DNA of 64,000 nt from Sipunculus nudus. Lineage: Eukaryota; Annelida; Sipuncula; Golfingiida; Sipunculidae. Position 1 is the first letter of the stretch. Each line of letters starts with the position of its first letter. The notes beneath the pieces are model-generated. The model saw only the letters and a program-made list of their open reading frames with translations, was not told the origin of the DNA and made no database searches. The stretch lies in the NCBI GenBank assembly GCA_026874595.1, contig CM049322.1, forward strand, positions 43,340,840 to 43,404,839, read 5' to 3'. The position numbers and the translations under genes were made by a program. Positions 1-13,156 of the stretch are shown here, one piece after another.

Positions 1-34
<34 letters not shown>

Positions 35-599
35 ATTATTATTAATCTTACTTACTCAGTTTAGATGGTCAAAGTTGATTTACCAAGTTTCGTTAGTACA
101 TGTCTTTGTGGTGTTTTCCTCCGCGGAAGGATTTGAAAATCATCCAATTTGCTAACAATGTGTAATACAGGATCTGTAATCAACCAAGCCGCTAGTACAT
201 GATTATGCGGGTCCCCTTTGTACACGGCATTAGCGGTCTCTGGTTGTATACAAGAAGGTTTTGCGGTATACAAGGGCAGTACAAACAATCAGGATCCGTT
301 TACTTTAGATGACCTATATATGATATGGCTCTATAGTATGTCCTGTACCCTCATATGACAATGCGACACCACATTAGATGAGACAGTGGTTATTTCATTA
401 AAACATTATCTCCCAGTTACAAATGATTTATCCTGTAGTTTTTTTAACTTTCCCAAACACACTTTTGTTTGTTTTGAAAGCTAAATACACATACAGAACT
501 CGCACAAAAACAGACGGCAAGTTTATTGTGTAATGGAAGGTCCCTAAACCTGTATACACTCCTTGCAACATACCAGACATGTGTATATATATATATATA

Positions 600-638
<39 letters not shown>

Positions 639-2594
639 TATACACTTATAAAAGGAAATCGCCTCACCTTTGTCCTCAATTTTCTCTGAAACCACGTTGC
701 CTTTGACACTGTGCCATACCTCATTTTAAAGGTTATTGTCCCCGCAGTGACATGGTCGATATGAGAATAAATTATTCTTAATGTAAACATCATTTTCAGC
801 GATGTTTGCGTGTTTTCTGACCTAAGTGGAAAGTATACCAACGAAAACAGCCGAACTGCCTTCTGCAATACCTGGAACGCGGCCTTGTGGTCATTCACAA
901 TTCAATCAACCTCCATGCACCAGGGGATTTTCAGGATCCTTAACCATTTTTTAATTGACCATACCCCCCCCCCCCCCCGTCCCGTTATAACACTCTGTTG
1001 GGTCATAACACCGAAAACTACCCCCCCCCCCCTTTTTTCTCCTGTGAATGAGACCAGGCCTTCCTATAAGTCTACAGGGCTCAACAATGGCTAAAACTAG
1101 AACTCCATCACCACCTGTGCTCTGTTGAGTCCGTAAGTCTGCTTAGACCATAGAAGCCGGTAAATTGCATAATATGCGACTTGAACATACTACCACGAGG
1201 ATTGCATTTAAAGTATGATATATTCCAAGTTATAAATGTAAGTGGGCATTTTCATCGTTTATATATCAACATGTTAAAAACTATTAAATGTTTGGACTTT
1301 CAAGTTTATATCCAATTTAGGAGAAATGTAAAGGTAAGACACGTCATGCAAGGATATTTAAGAGAACAGAATTTCCTAAATTTTTGTAAAAGGCGCTTCA
1401 AAATTCCCTCATTACTTACATATTTAAAATGTTCTCTAAGTAGCAAGGGACACTGGCCACTGGTCCCCGCAGTTATCTCACCGATATGAAAAGAATCATT
1501 TTAATGAACACATCATTTTGTGTGATTTTTGAGTGGTTTCTAAATTACGTGTGTGCTATCACCGGAAACAGCCCAACTAGTTTCGACAAAGATCGGAAGC
1601 CTATAATAACGGCTGCGTTTTTACATTTATCCCTGAAAAACCACAAACGATGGCATTCCTTCCCTCTACCTACACCATATATTTTTCAGCTTACGCCACT
1701 TCATCCAGATATTTTCAATATTGCAATTCATAAATTACTGTCAACTAAAAGCTGGACATCCGCACCCCTTTTGATCTGTAATTGACGATTGACACATCAA
1801 CCAGTTCACAATACTTCTCTCTATACGTTCGTATAACGTATATGAAATCTTTTTTTTTTCAATACACGCACAACATTCCATACTTCATCCCTACACTTCC
1901 AACTGTTCAAAGTTCTTGACAGGCTACGATGTCCGACGAAGCAAGGTCTCAGCACAGAGGAGATGGAGACCTGGCTCTTAGAAGATACATGGATTCCAAA
2001 TCCCTGTTCTCTCCACACTCTGCCTGTTTTCATTCCCGTCGAGAAGCGCATCGGTGGAACCACTACGGGAGAAAGTTTCTAAAAGCAATTCATTAATATG
2101 GTAAACCTTAATCGCAGTGTGAACACGTATTTACTATATATATGTCTAATACCTTTTCGGTAATGGAAAGGATATTTACGCGAATGCGCTATAACCGCAA
2201 ATTGGTCGTATTATGAGAAGTGAATAGAATATCTAAAGGGGTATGGTACTGAATACGTATTTTTAAAATGAGCATGGTATTGGGGAATCATGTTTTAACA
2301 CGCTGGTAGTATGAACAAGTCTTACAGAAGGGTCACAATACTGATTTAAAGGCAACAGCTATGGAAAACTGTGAAAGAAACTGTCAAATCTACAAGTAAA
2401 TATCAAAACATATGAACTTTAATACATTTATTTTAACCACATAAACCACATATGCGACATACCCTTTAGAGCTTACATTAAACTCACCGACCGGACCAAC
2501 AGTCACAATTGTCATATCATCAGCTCTTGGGGTAACTTTCATTTATTTTATTTTTTAAATAATATTTTAAGTTAAGGTAAACGCCTCGTTTTTT
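1..2594. other. Intergenic, no gene seen
   Basis: Holds (TA)n at 1-30 and around 583-640, C15 at 964-978 and C12 at 1021-1032. A pair of diverged direct repeats lies at about 735-865 and 1460-1585 (shared ccccgcagt, cgatatga, aacatcatttt, aaacagcc). No reading frame here resembles a protein. Confidence 0.6.
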
Positions 2595-2955
2595 ATGCTC
2601 TCTTGTCTAATTCTTAATCTAATTATGTACATCTGCAGTGATCCATTAAGGTTTTGGACAACGTGACAGGGCGGTAGAACTCGCTTCCTATCATATTATT
2701 TTTGTATCCTGGTGTCACCCAGACCCTACCGCACCTGTGGGTCCTAGGAGTGTAATCATCCCCAAACTGGGTCAAAACACCGAGGAACCTCCCACCCGTC
2801 TGTAAGTGATACACGGCTGTGGGGCACAGCATTCCCATTAATCTTGCAGAGCACTCACCTTGGGATGGGACCGACCATGAAAATCTCACAGACTCGACTT
2901 GGTGTCTACCGCACCTGTGGGTCCTGGGTGTGTAACCATCCCCAAACTGGGTCAA
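2595..2955 (-). mobile_element. tRNA-derived SINE, family A, copies 1a/1b (partial)
   Basis: One truncated copy runs from about 2595 to 2898 and is followed by the start of a second (the TACCGCACCTGTGGGTCC block occurs at about 2727 and again at about 2909). Compared with the fuller copy at 7085-7475 the order of blocks is the same. The tRNA-like head lies to the right, so the element reads on the - strand. The second copy is broken at 2955 by CGAC-rich DNA and resumes at 3531. Confidence 0.7.
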
Positions 2956-3530
2956 GCTACGACAAGCTACAAATGGTTGGCGACTATCTGACGACAAGCT
3001 ACGACAAGCTGCCGACAACCGGCGATACAGTCGCCGCGACAAAGGACAATCACCTAAGACAACCAACGACCACATCTACGACAACCTACGACCACACTGG
3101 CGACAACCTACGACACCAAAATTCTTGCAACGTCCACCCGCGACAATTAAGCTTCACCGATTCTCTACCATGTGCTTTGTGAGGAGCCGGACACAAGGAT
3201 GGGCCTTGTTTCAAGTAACAACAGCCCGCGTCAACACACACGACAACCCGCGTCACCTGGCGACAGCCTACGACAGGACCTACGGCAACCCGCGTCTCCT
3301 GGCGATAGCCTACGACAGCACCTACGCCAGTAGAAGACAGGCTACGCTCACTGGCCACAAAAAAGCTGTCGCCTGAGAATTTTGAACATGTTGAAAATCC
3401 AGAGGCGACAGCTTCGAGGTCACGCGTCTTGGGGCGACTTCAGGCGACTACACGCGACCATACAGGCGATCACCCGGCGACCATGAGGCGACAGCCTGGT
3501 CGCCTGTAGTCGCCTGTAGAGTCGCCTAAG
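2956..3530. repeat. CGAC-rich low-complexity element with central palindrome
   Basis: The left half is built of irregular TACGACAAC/GGCGACAGC units; the right half of GGCGACTACA and GTCGCCTGTA units. Between them lies a 52-bp near-perfect palindrome (3363-3414). The stretch interrupts a SINE copy and replaces about 70 bp of it. The open reading frames in it come from the trimer-like composition and are not genes. Confidence 0.7.
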
Positions 3531-3690
3531 TGGCACAGCCATCCCATTAAGCTTGCAGAGCGCTAACCCTCGATCGGGCCCGACCTTGAAAATCTCACAG
3601 TCTCGGCAGAGATTTGAACTCAGGACCTCCCGGCTTTAGGTCCTTACTCTACAGCATGAGCCACCCCTGAGCCTGAGCTCTCAGGAATAC
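3531..3690 (-). mobile_element. tRNA-derived SINE, family A, head of interrupted copy
   Basis: Resumes the SINE broken at 2955. Read on the - strand it begins with a tRNA-like segment; the B box appears on the + strand as gagatttgaactc. It ends at about 3690 in the GCTCAGG-type 5' end. Confidence 0.65.
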
Positions 3691-4043
3691 TAGATATATT
3701 ATTACTTTACACAATGACGGCTGAATCTATGCAAATATTGAGGAAATCGGCGGGATATAGCTCCTGTATTTTTTTTGTTTAATTTATAAATGGCTCCATA
3801 TATAGTAAATAGGAACAAACATGCAAAATGATACGGACCAGATATGCTGTGAAATATAAAATATACATTTCACACGTGTACAAATATTTATTCTGAACCA
3901 AAACCATCTTCAGAACTAAATCTTTCAAAGCATAGACCTAATAATAAAGTCTTCACTCATCAAGTTGTCTCTCCTTGTCCCTTATCTACTCTTGTCCCTT
4001 GGTTAATCCAATCCTATCTACCCTTGAATAAAATTATATATAT

Positions 4044-4109
<66 letters not shown>

Positions 4110-5013
4110 TATAACACTAATAATTTTAAATGGAATATGTCAAATACCACTGCTGAACGTCAATAAACAAAATATATGATTTGCGGCATAATCCAATTGA
4201 AATTCGAGGAATTCAAAATTCGAATTTCGAGGAAACGCACGTTGCGGGACGTGATTGTCGCCTGTTGCCGTAACGGGTCATGGTTGACGGATGGCCGTGT
4301 GGTCACATGCAAAACGGTAAGTTCAAGTGGTAAAATGTGCTTTAAAACAAACAACAAAAACACTCATTTCGGTGTTATTTACGCTTGGATTTACACCAAA
4401 ATTGGACTTCGTGGACACTTTCGCAATACCTGTACGATAACTTTCAATAAGTTCCGTTAAACCCTCTGCAAATATCGTCCGGACACAAACACACACATAA
4501 AATCGAGTCAAAACAGTAACCCTCGCTTCGCGCAGGGTTAATAACTTGAACCTTGTATAAAATTAAGCAAGGAAATGACGATCCTTCTTAAATATTCAAA
4601 ACACCTTCAACAAGAAGTCATACGTACCTTAGTTTGGCAAACGCTGTTTTGCAACTAGTGACCTTTAACCTCGGCTAATATGCAACCAACCACCTTAGAC
4701 TAAATGTTTATTTGTTTGTCAACATTGGGGCATGTACCGTATATAGTAACGGCATGTATATAAACAAGCTCATTATTCCGCTACAGAAGCGTTATACTTA
4801 TAAGAATCATTCTCCGAAATGGATTTACCTATAGTACATATTTTTTTATGTGGAGTAAGCAAGAAATATTAAATTCTAAAGTAAAGGTAGACGAAAGCTG
4901 GCTTTAAAATGTATATTCTTGCAGAGAATATTCTATCAGAGAATATATTTAAATAATAATCATAGTTTAATACATGATAATAGATTCCACAAATGAAACT
5001 GCAAATGGGTTAC

Positions 5014-5098
<85 letters not shown>

Positions 5099-5125
5099 CT
5101 ATATATATAAATATATATATATATC

Positions 5126-5192
<67 letters not shown>

Positions 5193-7084
5193 CAGAACCT
5201 TATGGACATTTTGCCCGCAAAAGAAAGGTGTACTTTGTAGGGAAAATATAGATTTCAAGAAAGGTTCCACTGTATATATTTATATGTGTGTGTGTGTTAT
5301 TTTCATAGGTGTGAAAAGGCGAATAATGGGAATTTTGATTTAGAAAGCAAACAAAAATGTCACCTACATATAAAATATAGCTGTAACCAAAACAATATAA
5401 AGACGCGCATTAATGGATGAGATCAGCATAATATTCCATTTGTTTTAATCGGTCACAAGGAGAAGTGGCCTTGGCATTAGATCCTAGCCATATCGACCTA
5501 CCAATGGAATGAGACATAAACAGACCCATTTTCAAAATTGGCGTTGGTTTACGTGACAGTTGACATATAATTTAAAGGTATGTTATTAACGAAACATGCA
5601 ACATCTATCTTTAATGAGGAAGAATTAAAGGTTATGTTTTATTTAAAGACACCCCAAGTAATTATGGAAATCCATCAGTGCATGCTGATATCTGATTTAG
5701 TCTGTTCGTAATTAGCTAATTAGCTAAATATCTCCGATAATGCTTCAGCGCATGAAGGGCAAGACACTTCTATGGCCCCTAAAATGTGGAGTTAGTTTAC
5801 ACTTAACTCACAGACGGGTTTAACATTTTATATTTATCTATACAGATTTTATTGTGTTGGTTCATTACTACTCTTTGTAAATAAAGGCACAAATACAGTC
5901 GGGTGTTCTGTTGTTGCCATTATTTCTTTTTTATTGGAAAATAGATTTGTGTGACACGAGTTTCCCATGTGATAAATGGAAAATCCAAGACATCTAGTAG
6001 TGTTGAGGGACAGGGCTGGCCCATCACCTAGAGGGCTGCTTAGCTTATTTGGGGTTCTCATAGGGTTGCTTGGACTGACCTTTCGGTATATGTTCTGATT
6101 GCATCACAAATCACATGTGAACAACACGCCTTTTCTGTATGTCTGTTGTACCTTTGTAAATATCATGTATTTTCTGTAAATTTTCTGAAAATAAAGAATT
6201 AAAAAAAGGTATATCAATATTCTTTCGTTTGAAAGAAGCTAAAGGTGATTACGTGTATATTAAATTGTTTTTTTTATATTCCACATAATACATTGATTAC
6301 GCAGATGAAGAAAGGAGTAACAACGTTGCTATCCAGCAAATTATTCCTCCAATACCAAGGTCCTATACCAAACGAGCACCGGCTTAATCTTATGTATCTA
6401 ATATCTATGACCGATATATTCTTGATACGAAGGGTTCACTTTAGAATAGCGAAATCGGTGTGCATTGCAAGCATATAAATAGTTATAGAATGTACCTTTA
6501 AATGTACCTGCCACCGCATAGCTGAACTTAGGGATTCTTTGATACGGGGATCGGAATTAGGTGAGGAACACACCCTTGATATTTGAGTGAAAGCGATTCA
6601 GATTTAATACAATCTCGAACTGACATCAATATTTAGTTTATACCATCCGCCCACAACGTTAATATATGGTTTACGGCGCCGGCCCCTCTAGAAACTTCCC
6701 AGTGTCCGGTGGGAAAGTCCGACCCTGTTTAATACGTCAACGATATTGGGGTTCTTCACATAGCGAAGGCATTATATCATCGCTTTTCTTGATCTAAACC
6801 GTGACGTAATAACATGCAAATGAGAGAAAACTAATATGTGAATTTCAAGGATCCACTCCATTCAATTGACAGGCCGTTAGAATGAAAAACTAAAGAATTA
6901 TTTTACTTAATGTGACTTCTATCAAGAAGAGGACTTACTATACATATTTTAGTTAGTTACAATATGATTACCGGTATTAACGATCTGGAGGTTTAGGTTC
7001 AGTCGGAGGCATGGAGGATTATTTAATTACCCCGGTGGGGTTCTTTTAAGATTCCCCCTGTTTGAGGGAATCGCCACCATTTTT
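3691..7084. other. Intergenic, microsatellites, no gene seen
   Basis: Contains a (TA)n tract at about 4048-4106 and a very long (TA)n with a few interruptions at 5016-5190. The many Ile-Tyr reading frames here are products of the repeat. The rest is unique-looking AT-rich DNA with no recognisable protein or RNA gene. Confidence 0.6.
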
Positions 7085-7475
7085 TAATGCTGTCTTTTCT
7101 AATTCTTAATCCCGGCATGTACATCTGCAGTTTCATTTCGGTTTAGGACCACGTGACAAGACGGAAACACTCGCCTCCTATCAGATATTTTTTTTGTATC
7201 CTGGTGTCACCCAGGCTCGGTGTCTACCGCAAATGCGAACCCTTGGTGTGTAATTATTTCTGTCGCAAGGTCATAACACCGAGGGAACCCCAAAGACGCA
7301 CTCGTTTGTGAGCGATACACGGCTGTGGGGCCCAGCCTTCCCATCAAGCCTGAAGCGCGCTCACCCTGATGGGTAGGGGCCGACCATGAAAATCTCACCG
7401 CCTCGGCTGAGTTTAGAAATCACGACCTCCCTGCTTTATTTCAGTCCTGTGCTTTTCCCCTGAGCCATGGAAGCC
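7085..7475 (-). mobile_element. tRNA-derived SINE, family A, fullest copy
   Basis: About 390 bp. On the - strand it begins TGGCTCAGGGGAAAAGCACA (A-box like) and has a degenerate B box, then a body with GATTTTCATGGTCGG, and a 3' region containing TGCGGTAGACACC and CTGCAGATGTACATG. It serves as the reference for the other copies in the window. Confidence 0.75.
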
Positions 7476-8096
7476 GATTTCAGACTACAGTGTTTCTCAG
7501 TCACAATTTAAAATATTCGTCAGGTAAATACGGAAACCAAGCACAACTCATCTGATACGTGGGGATAAAGATTATATTCATCTATCAGAATCTGTCTTTT
7601 GGCTGTGATGAATTGGTGCTGTATACCTTGAGTGAGCTAGCTCACAGTTTTGGTTTCCTAACGTAAGCACTATGCTATAGTCCGAATATTTGAGTGAAGC
7701 TTGTAAACATATTCCCTGAAACTACAAATTATAAGACTGGGCAGGATTCAGGATAGAACGTAAGAGGTACATGAGAAATATAAAAAAGACATGGTCCTAG
7801 TAACGGACTTATACCCCCCCCCCCCAATGCCCACACTCCACCGAATTAACGTGTAATTATCATTTTCACAGTGATGCAATTTAAAATACCTATTTGATAT
7901 CCCACCATTAAATTAAAGTCTACTCTTTATGTTATTTTCAAAATACGTAAAATAGTTGGCTATATTTAGGCCTTCATACAGTTTTTATTGCATTTTAATT
8001 AATTATCAATAAGATATTGTTACGGAACCTAATATCAACAGATCACGTAGTCGTGACGAGCATAAATTTGGTTATGGAGAAAAAAAAATCAGATTC

Positions 8097-8848
8097 TGTA
8101 ACACTAGCCAGCGTGAAATGTCTAGGAGAATCAATACGGAAGTCTGTGACTTTTTTAACAAATAATTATAATTTATTCTTAAAGCAACCCTAACATTACA
8201 AAAAAAAATCAATACAATTTCACAGTATAACAACAGTACAACACCCAATCAATATAATCTCACAGTATAATAAATAATAATAAGTGTACAGTACCTGGAT
8301 ATCACCACTGTCACAGTGGCAGCAAGTCCTTTAAAATGTATAATCAAGATGAACAGTTCACATAAATTTTCTCAGAGAATAATAGTCCAGTTCAATCACA
8401 AAATCAATCTGTTGTAATCCAAAAGTGAAGTTCTGGTAGTAATATCAAAAACGAACTGAAGACTATATATCAAATCCGTTACAAACATCGAAGAAGCTCT
8501 ATAACTGCTGCAATTATCGGATGGATCCAAAACTAACTCACACTCTTCCGTGTCCGCTGGGATATTTCTCTCTCTTCCCTCTCGCTCTAAACACAGCCCC
8601 TTATTTAAAACTTTTTCACCTCAAGCCGAGAACTTTTCATTTCCCGAACAATCCAAAGAACCTAACAATACATAGTACACAAGTGCCCAAAGAACAGACT
8701 AGAACAAAGGACGCTGTGTTTCTACACGCCAGGGTCACACGAAGGCCGGCCCGGCTCGCGCGTCTCCCATGACAACGGACATTGCTAACGCTACACAAAT
8801 CAAGTGTCAATAACACTCCTGCGTACAATAAAACAGACATCTGTAACA
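8097..8848 (-). mobile_element. Probable solo LTR (752 bp)
   Basis: Read on the - strand it begins TGTTACAGATG and ends GTGTTACA, i.e. TG...CA with matching TGTTACA termini. Inside, in the correct order, are a TATA-like TTTAAATAAGGGG (about 8598-8612) and AATAAA (about 8172-8177). This is the layout of a Gypsy-type long terminal repeat. The flanking bases (agattc and atatca) do not give a clear 4-6 bp duplication, and no internal gag-pol sequence adjoins, so I infer a solo LTR of uncertain origin. Confidence 0.5.
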
Positions 8849-9191
8849 ATATCAATAGTTATAAAAATCCCATTCGTCCTGTCTCTGGTGCAAATTTATT
8901 TTGAAAATAAAATAAACCAATTTTCACACACGAAAGGTGTGTGTGTGTATTTCTGTACGCAACATACTAGTAACTCATGCTATCAATAACGGAACCCTTT
9001 GAAATTTTTTGGGCATTTCGAGATAGGGTCAATGAAGAGTCGATCAGATTTCGGTGTGGGTCTAGCTCATGACCCAGATCCAGAAGGGAAATCCTGAAAT
9101 ATAAATTACAAATAAATTATGAACGATTGAACCTTGGAATATGGGCCGAATTAATTAATGTAAACACGTGTATATATGTGTGAGAGTGTTT

Positions 9192-9222
<31 letters not shown>

Positions 9223-9589
9223 GTTGTGTGTGTGAGGGATGCATAGGTGACACGTATGCATGAATAAACTTTGGCACATTGTGAAAAAAATTAAATGAAA
9301 ACACTAGTTGCGGTTTACCCCAAAATACGGACCGCCCATATGGTGGTGGCCTGCATTCCTGGGACTGCATATTTCAGGTTTGACATATTTTATTCATGGA
9401 TGCGAGCTCAGTAAAAAGACAAAGAAAATATCTCTTTTACAAGTATCTGTGCGTATGGGGATTGCAATTTTGTTTCGTGCTGTCTTACTAAGAAGTCTGG
9501 AAAACGGCTCGTTATTCCTTTGATTTCTTTTTAAAATAACGCATGAAACGGCAATTTAAAGGGTCCAGTTTATGTATGTTTTCATTTGA

Positions 9590-10345
9590 TCATCTCCAGA
9601 ATACCATTAAGGATTAGGCCTACATAATAAGGCGGTAACCCTCGCTTCCTATCATGTTCGTTTGTATACTGTTGTCACCCAGGCCCAGTGTCTACCGCAA
9701 CTACAGACCATAGGTGTACAATAACCACATTGCTAGGTTCTAAAACTGAGGAAACCCCAAATGACGCACTCGCTCGTGAGTGATACACGGCAATAAGGCA
9801 CAACCTTCCCATTCAGCCCGCTGAGCGATCATTCTAGGAGGAGGTGATGTAAAGCTGGATCCCGAGCGAGTCACTTTGATCCCAAATTATATTCTGCACC
9901 GGCTCCCTCACCAAAGACAAAATTATTGGGATAGTTTGTTTCCAGGAATCGGCCTCCAAATAATATAAGGAGAAATAGAAGTGAAGTCTGAAAACAGTTT
10001 TGAAGAATTTTAGATGACATCAAGTCAAGTGTGAAGAGATCAAAGACGCCTTCCCAGGTCAGCTCCAGAACACCCAGCACCGAGATCAAGGCGGGAATTC
10101 AGGTGAGCTGGCAGAGCAGCAACAACCACGCAAACTCCCCGCCGAGAGCCTGAACACCACCTCCACCCAGCATGCAGACAGTTTGGCGATAGTCTAGAAC
10201 CGTTTTGAAAGAAAACGAGCGATCATGTGTTTTATAGATTAGCCATTCTAGTTAATCAACGACCCTGAAAAATATCACTTTTATTCGGCTGAGATCGGAA
10301 CTCACAACCTCCAGGCTTTGAGTCACTGAAGTCCTGATATGATAG
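9590..10345 (-). mobile_element. tRNA-derived SINE, family A, split by an insertion
   Basis: The body lies at 9590-9832 and the tRNA-like head at about 10227-10345 (B-box block gagatcggaactc on the + strand). Between them about 385 bp of unrelated sequence is flanked by the direct repeat GAGCGATCAT at 9823-9832 and 10217-10226. Confidence 0.6.
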
Positions 10346-11227
10346 TACCTCACTTTCAAAGGAAGATGTATCAGTGTCCTAATTCCAATACATGATTCTT
10401 TAATCCAAAACAAATAACTCTCTCATTTTCTGTTTATCATCAATATCATTTTCTTATTTTCTAATTTGACCCAAACCAAAAAAAAATGAATCTTGCAATA
10501 GAAATATATAATTTCTTGGGCATTCGTAGGGCCTACTTCATTTTTTATATAATTATTCAGTTATCTTTTACTTGATTCAAGATTATGAAACAAATGATAT
10601 TTCTTATTCGAACGAAAGTGTCAACAAAATTCATGGAATATTTATAAGGCCTCAAATGTCTGTATCAAGTTTATGATTGACTGAAAAGGCAGGGTTTGAT
10701 ATTTCACCTATCCAACCAAAATACACACACATGCATCACACCTCTGAATGAGAAATCAGCTAAATTCTTTTTCCAGCAATACAGAAACTGGTAACGAATG
10801 ATCCTGGTCGTATCGAATGTTTCTATGAAAACATCAACAGAAAGTGTAAAATTTCGGTGCCTTATGGACAATCGTTACACTGAATTTTACCATCAGATAT
10901 TCATGCGCCCAGTTTATCATTTTGAAATAGGGGTAAAAACCCGGAAAATTGCGCATATCGTTTTTTACATGCACTTCTGACCGACTGTTCAAGAGCCAAA
11001 ATTCCTTTCAACAAAGCATTTCGACCGACAGATTGGGGAAAATATATGCTCTATGAAGACTGTTCCTTTTATATTAAATAAAACATAACATTCGAACAAG
11101 AACTGTTAGAAAGCCAGCCCAGTATATGATCAAAGGCACTGGCATCTGCTGTCATGGGGTCGACCACGGGACTAAAATTCGGGAGTCCGGAGTCCAAACG
11201 TCAGCCGAAGATTTACGTGAGATTGTT

Positions 11228-11515
11228 AAGGTGACCCCACTATAACCCAGGTTGAGCGTTCTGCAGGTTCGTGGAGGAAGGAGGCTGTGTCCCAAAGTTG
11301 CGTATCACTCACAAACGTGTGTGTCTTTGAAGGTTCCTCGGTTTTATAACCCAGCAATGGAGAAGATTACACATCCATGACCCATGCGGTAGACACAAGC
11401 AGGATATAAAAATTAAATGATAGGAAATTTGTGCTTCCGCCCTCCCAAGCTGAAATGGAAACTCTGCTGATGCATATACTTAGGTTAAGAATAAGATAGG
11501 TCAGCATTAAAAATG
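11228..11515 (+). mobile_element. tRNA-derived SINE, family A, opposite orientation
   Basis: Carries the family blocks in + orientation: GTATCACTCACAAACG, GGTTCCTCGG, ATGCGGTAGACACA and a 3' tail GATGCATATAC...AAGAATAAGA. The tRNA-like head is missing or too degraded to see. Confidence 0.6.
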
Positions 11516-11674
11516 GAGGCGGTCAATTTAACTCCCACCCCAAAAAAATAAATAAATAAAAAAAACCCAGAAAACAGATGGTCCAAGGCATACTTCGGTC
11601 TGCCGAGGCAGCTACCATTCTAATTTCGTCATATAGTATGTGAATATTTAAAAGATCTTGTACTAAAAGTATTT

Positions 11675-11845
11675 TCAGGGGAACCCCCAAAAGACGCACT
11701 CGGTTGTGAGCTCACGGCTGTGAGTCACACCCTTCGCATTTAGCCTGAAGAGCGATATCACTGGGTTGGGGCCGACAGTGACATTTATCTCACCTCTCAT
11801 CGGCTGAGATATTGACTCAAAACCTTTGAGCTACAGAACTCCTGT
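11675..11845 (-). mobile_element. tRNA-derived SINE, family A, 5' half
   Basis: Contains the blocks AAAGACGCACTCGGTTGTGA, GGGGCCGACAGTGAC and the head region ATCGGCTGAGATATTGACTC. Only the head-proximal half is present. Confidence 0.6.
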
Positions 11846-12378
11846 TATAGCATTTGCTACTACAGTATTCACCTTCAGTAACTTCAGTAACTTGTGTCAT
11901 GAATATAGATATAAATATCAATTTATGAATATTATTAGGATTTTGTACCAAAAAGTCTATTAATCACGTCTTTTCCCTTGGTACGCGGAATTATCAATGT
12001 TATTGGCGATTATGAATGAATATTATATGGTCTAAACGAATGGAAATGTCATAGGTCTTCTTAAAAAGAAAGCTATCCTCGTAAATAAACCAAATGCCAA
12101 AATTAAATAATTTTTATCAATGAAAAATACTTCGTGGGAAAAGTTTACTCTTGAGTATGAACAGTGTATAAATATAGCTCAATAAAAAAATATTATATCA
12201 CATTTTATTAATTTTGCTGGTGAATTGATTTTTTTTAATTATTTATGTAAGTTTGAATATGTATGCATGTACAAATTATTGTGAACATTGCATACGAATT
12301 ATCGCTTCTTATACAGATCATATTTTATGTTGTGTCTGTAATATGTCTCATATTTTATCTCTGTTCCTTTGTTGTTTT

Positions 12379-12382
12379 TGGA

Positions 12383-12445
<63 letters not shown>
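12379..12445. repeat. (TA)n microsatellite
   Basis: Nearly uninterrupted TA tract with single CA and AA interruptions. Confidence 0.9.
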
Positions 12446-12446
<1 letters not shown>

Positions 12447-12782
12447 TATGAATTAAAAACAGTTGACAGATCGTGCATAGGAAAAAGGCATCAAAATTAT
12501 TTATTTAAGCCTAAATGTACTTGATAAGAGACGACAACATATCGCGAGATAGCACCAATCGCCGTTATGTGCTGCCATCTAGCAACCGAAACGAGAACTA
12601 AATCTAAATATTACAATCGTATATGAAAATGATAAAAAAAATTCTTTTTTTTTAATGTATTGAATTTAATGTATCTTTATATAATTATATAACTATATAT
12701 ATTATGATATGTATCAAATTATTATATACAATCATATTGTATATATTGTATTATTATACAGTTTGGAACAGTTGCTTTCGGG

Positions 12783-12796
12783 AGATGGCGCCATCT
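12783..12796. promoter_or_regulatory. CTCF-like motif, palindromic
   Basis: AGATGGCGCCATCT is a perfect 14-bp palindrome about 560 bp upstream of the PRDM9 candidate start. Related motifs recur at 16818, 17076, 31046, 31392, 31552 and 52908. Confidence 0.4.
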
Positions 12797-13148
12797 ATGT
12801 TCAATAATTGGAACTGTTTTTTATCAACAAAACCTTGCTACACTTAACCTGGAAGAGTTGAATGTTCAAAGGAAATACATATGGTTACTAAATTTCTCCT
12901 GAAAGATAATATTATGATTAGAAATTTCTGTGGAATTGTAGGAGCCACAGACATGGTATCACAATGTAGCGTGCTTTCGCATAAACGCAACAAGTTCTTT
13001 ATGGTAATCATTACCTATTCTCCAAACATATGCTCCATCATGTCTACACAGACAGTGTATATGGAGGGAAACGTAACAGTTGTCGATATGAGTATGAATG
13101 AAAACAACTAAGAAATCATTTATTTTCGTATTTGGAAAAAAAAGTGTC

Positions 13149-13156
13149 TATATAAA
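13149..13156 (+). promoter_or_regulatory. TATA-like box upstream of PRDM9 candidate exon 1
   Basis: TATATAAA about 190 bp before the candidate start ATG. In such an AT-rich window this may be chance, so it is only weak support for a promoter here. Confidence 0.2.

Noticed and set aside
2623-3376. Overlapping reading frames on both strands, 80-150 residues
   Set aside because: They fall on SINE copies and the CGAC-rich repeat, whose composition avoids stops; no protein-like motif.
5010-5270. Long Ile-Tyr reading frames over TA tracts (also at 428-898, 12253-12456, 29.0 kb, 53.3 kb, 57.3 kb, 61.6 kb)
   Set aside because: They are direct translations of (TA)n microsatellites and occur on both strands.
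8521-8855. Frames of 72-83 residues on both strands
   Set aside because: They lie inside the LTR-like unit; neither resembles gag or pol.
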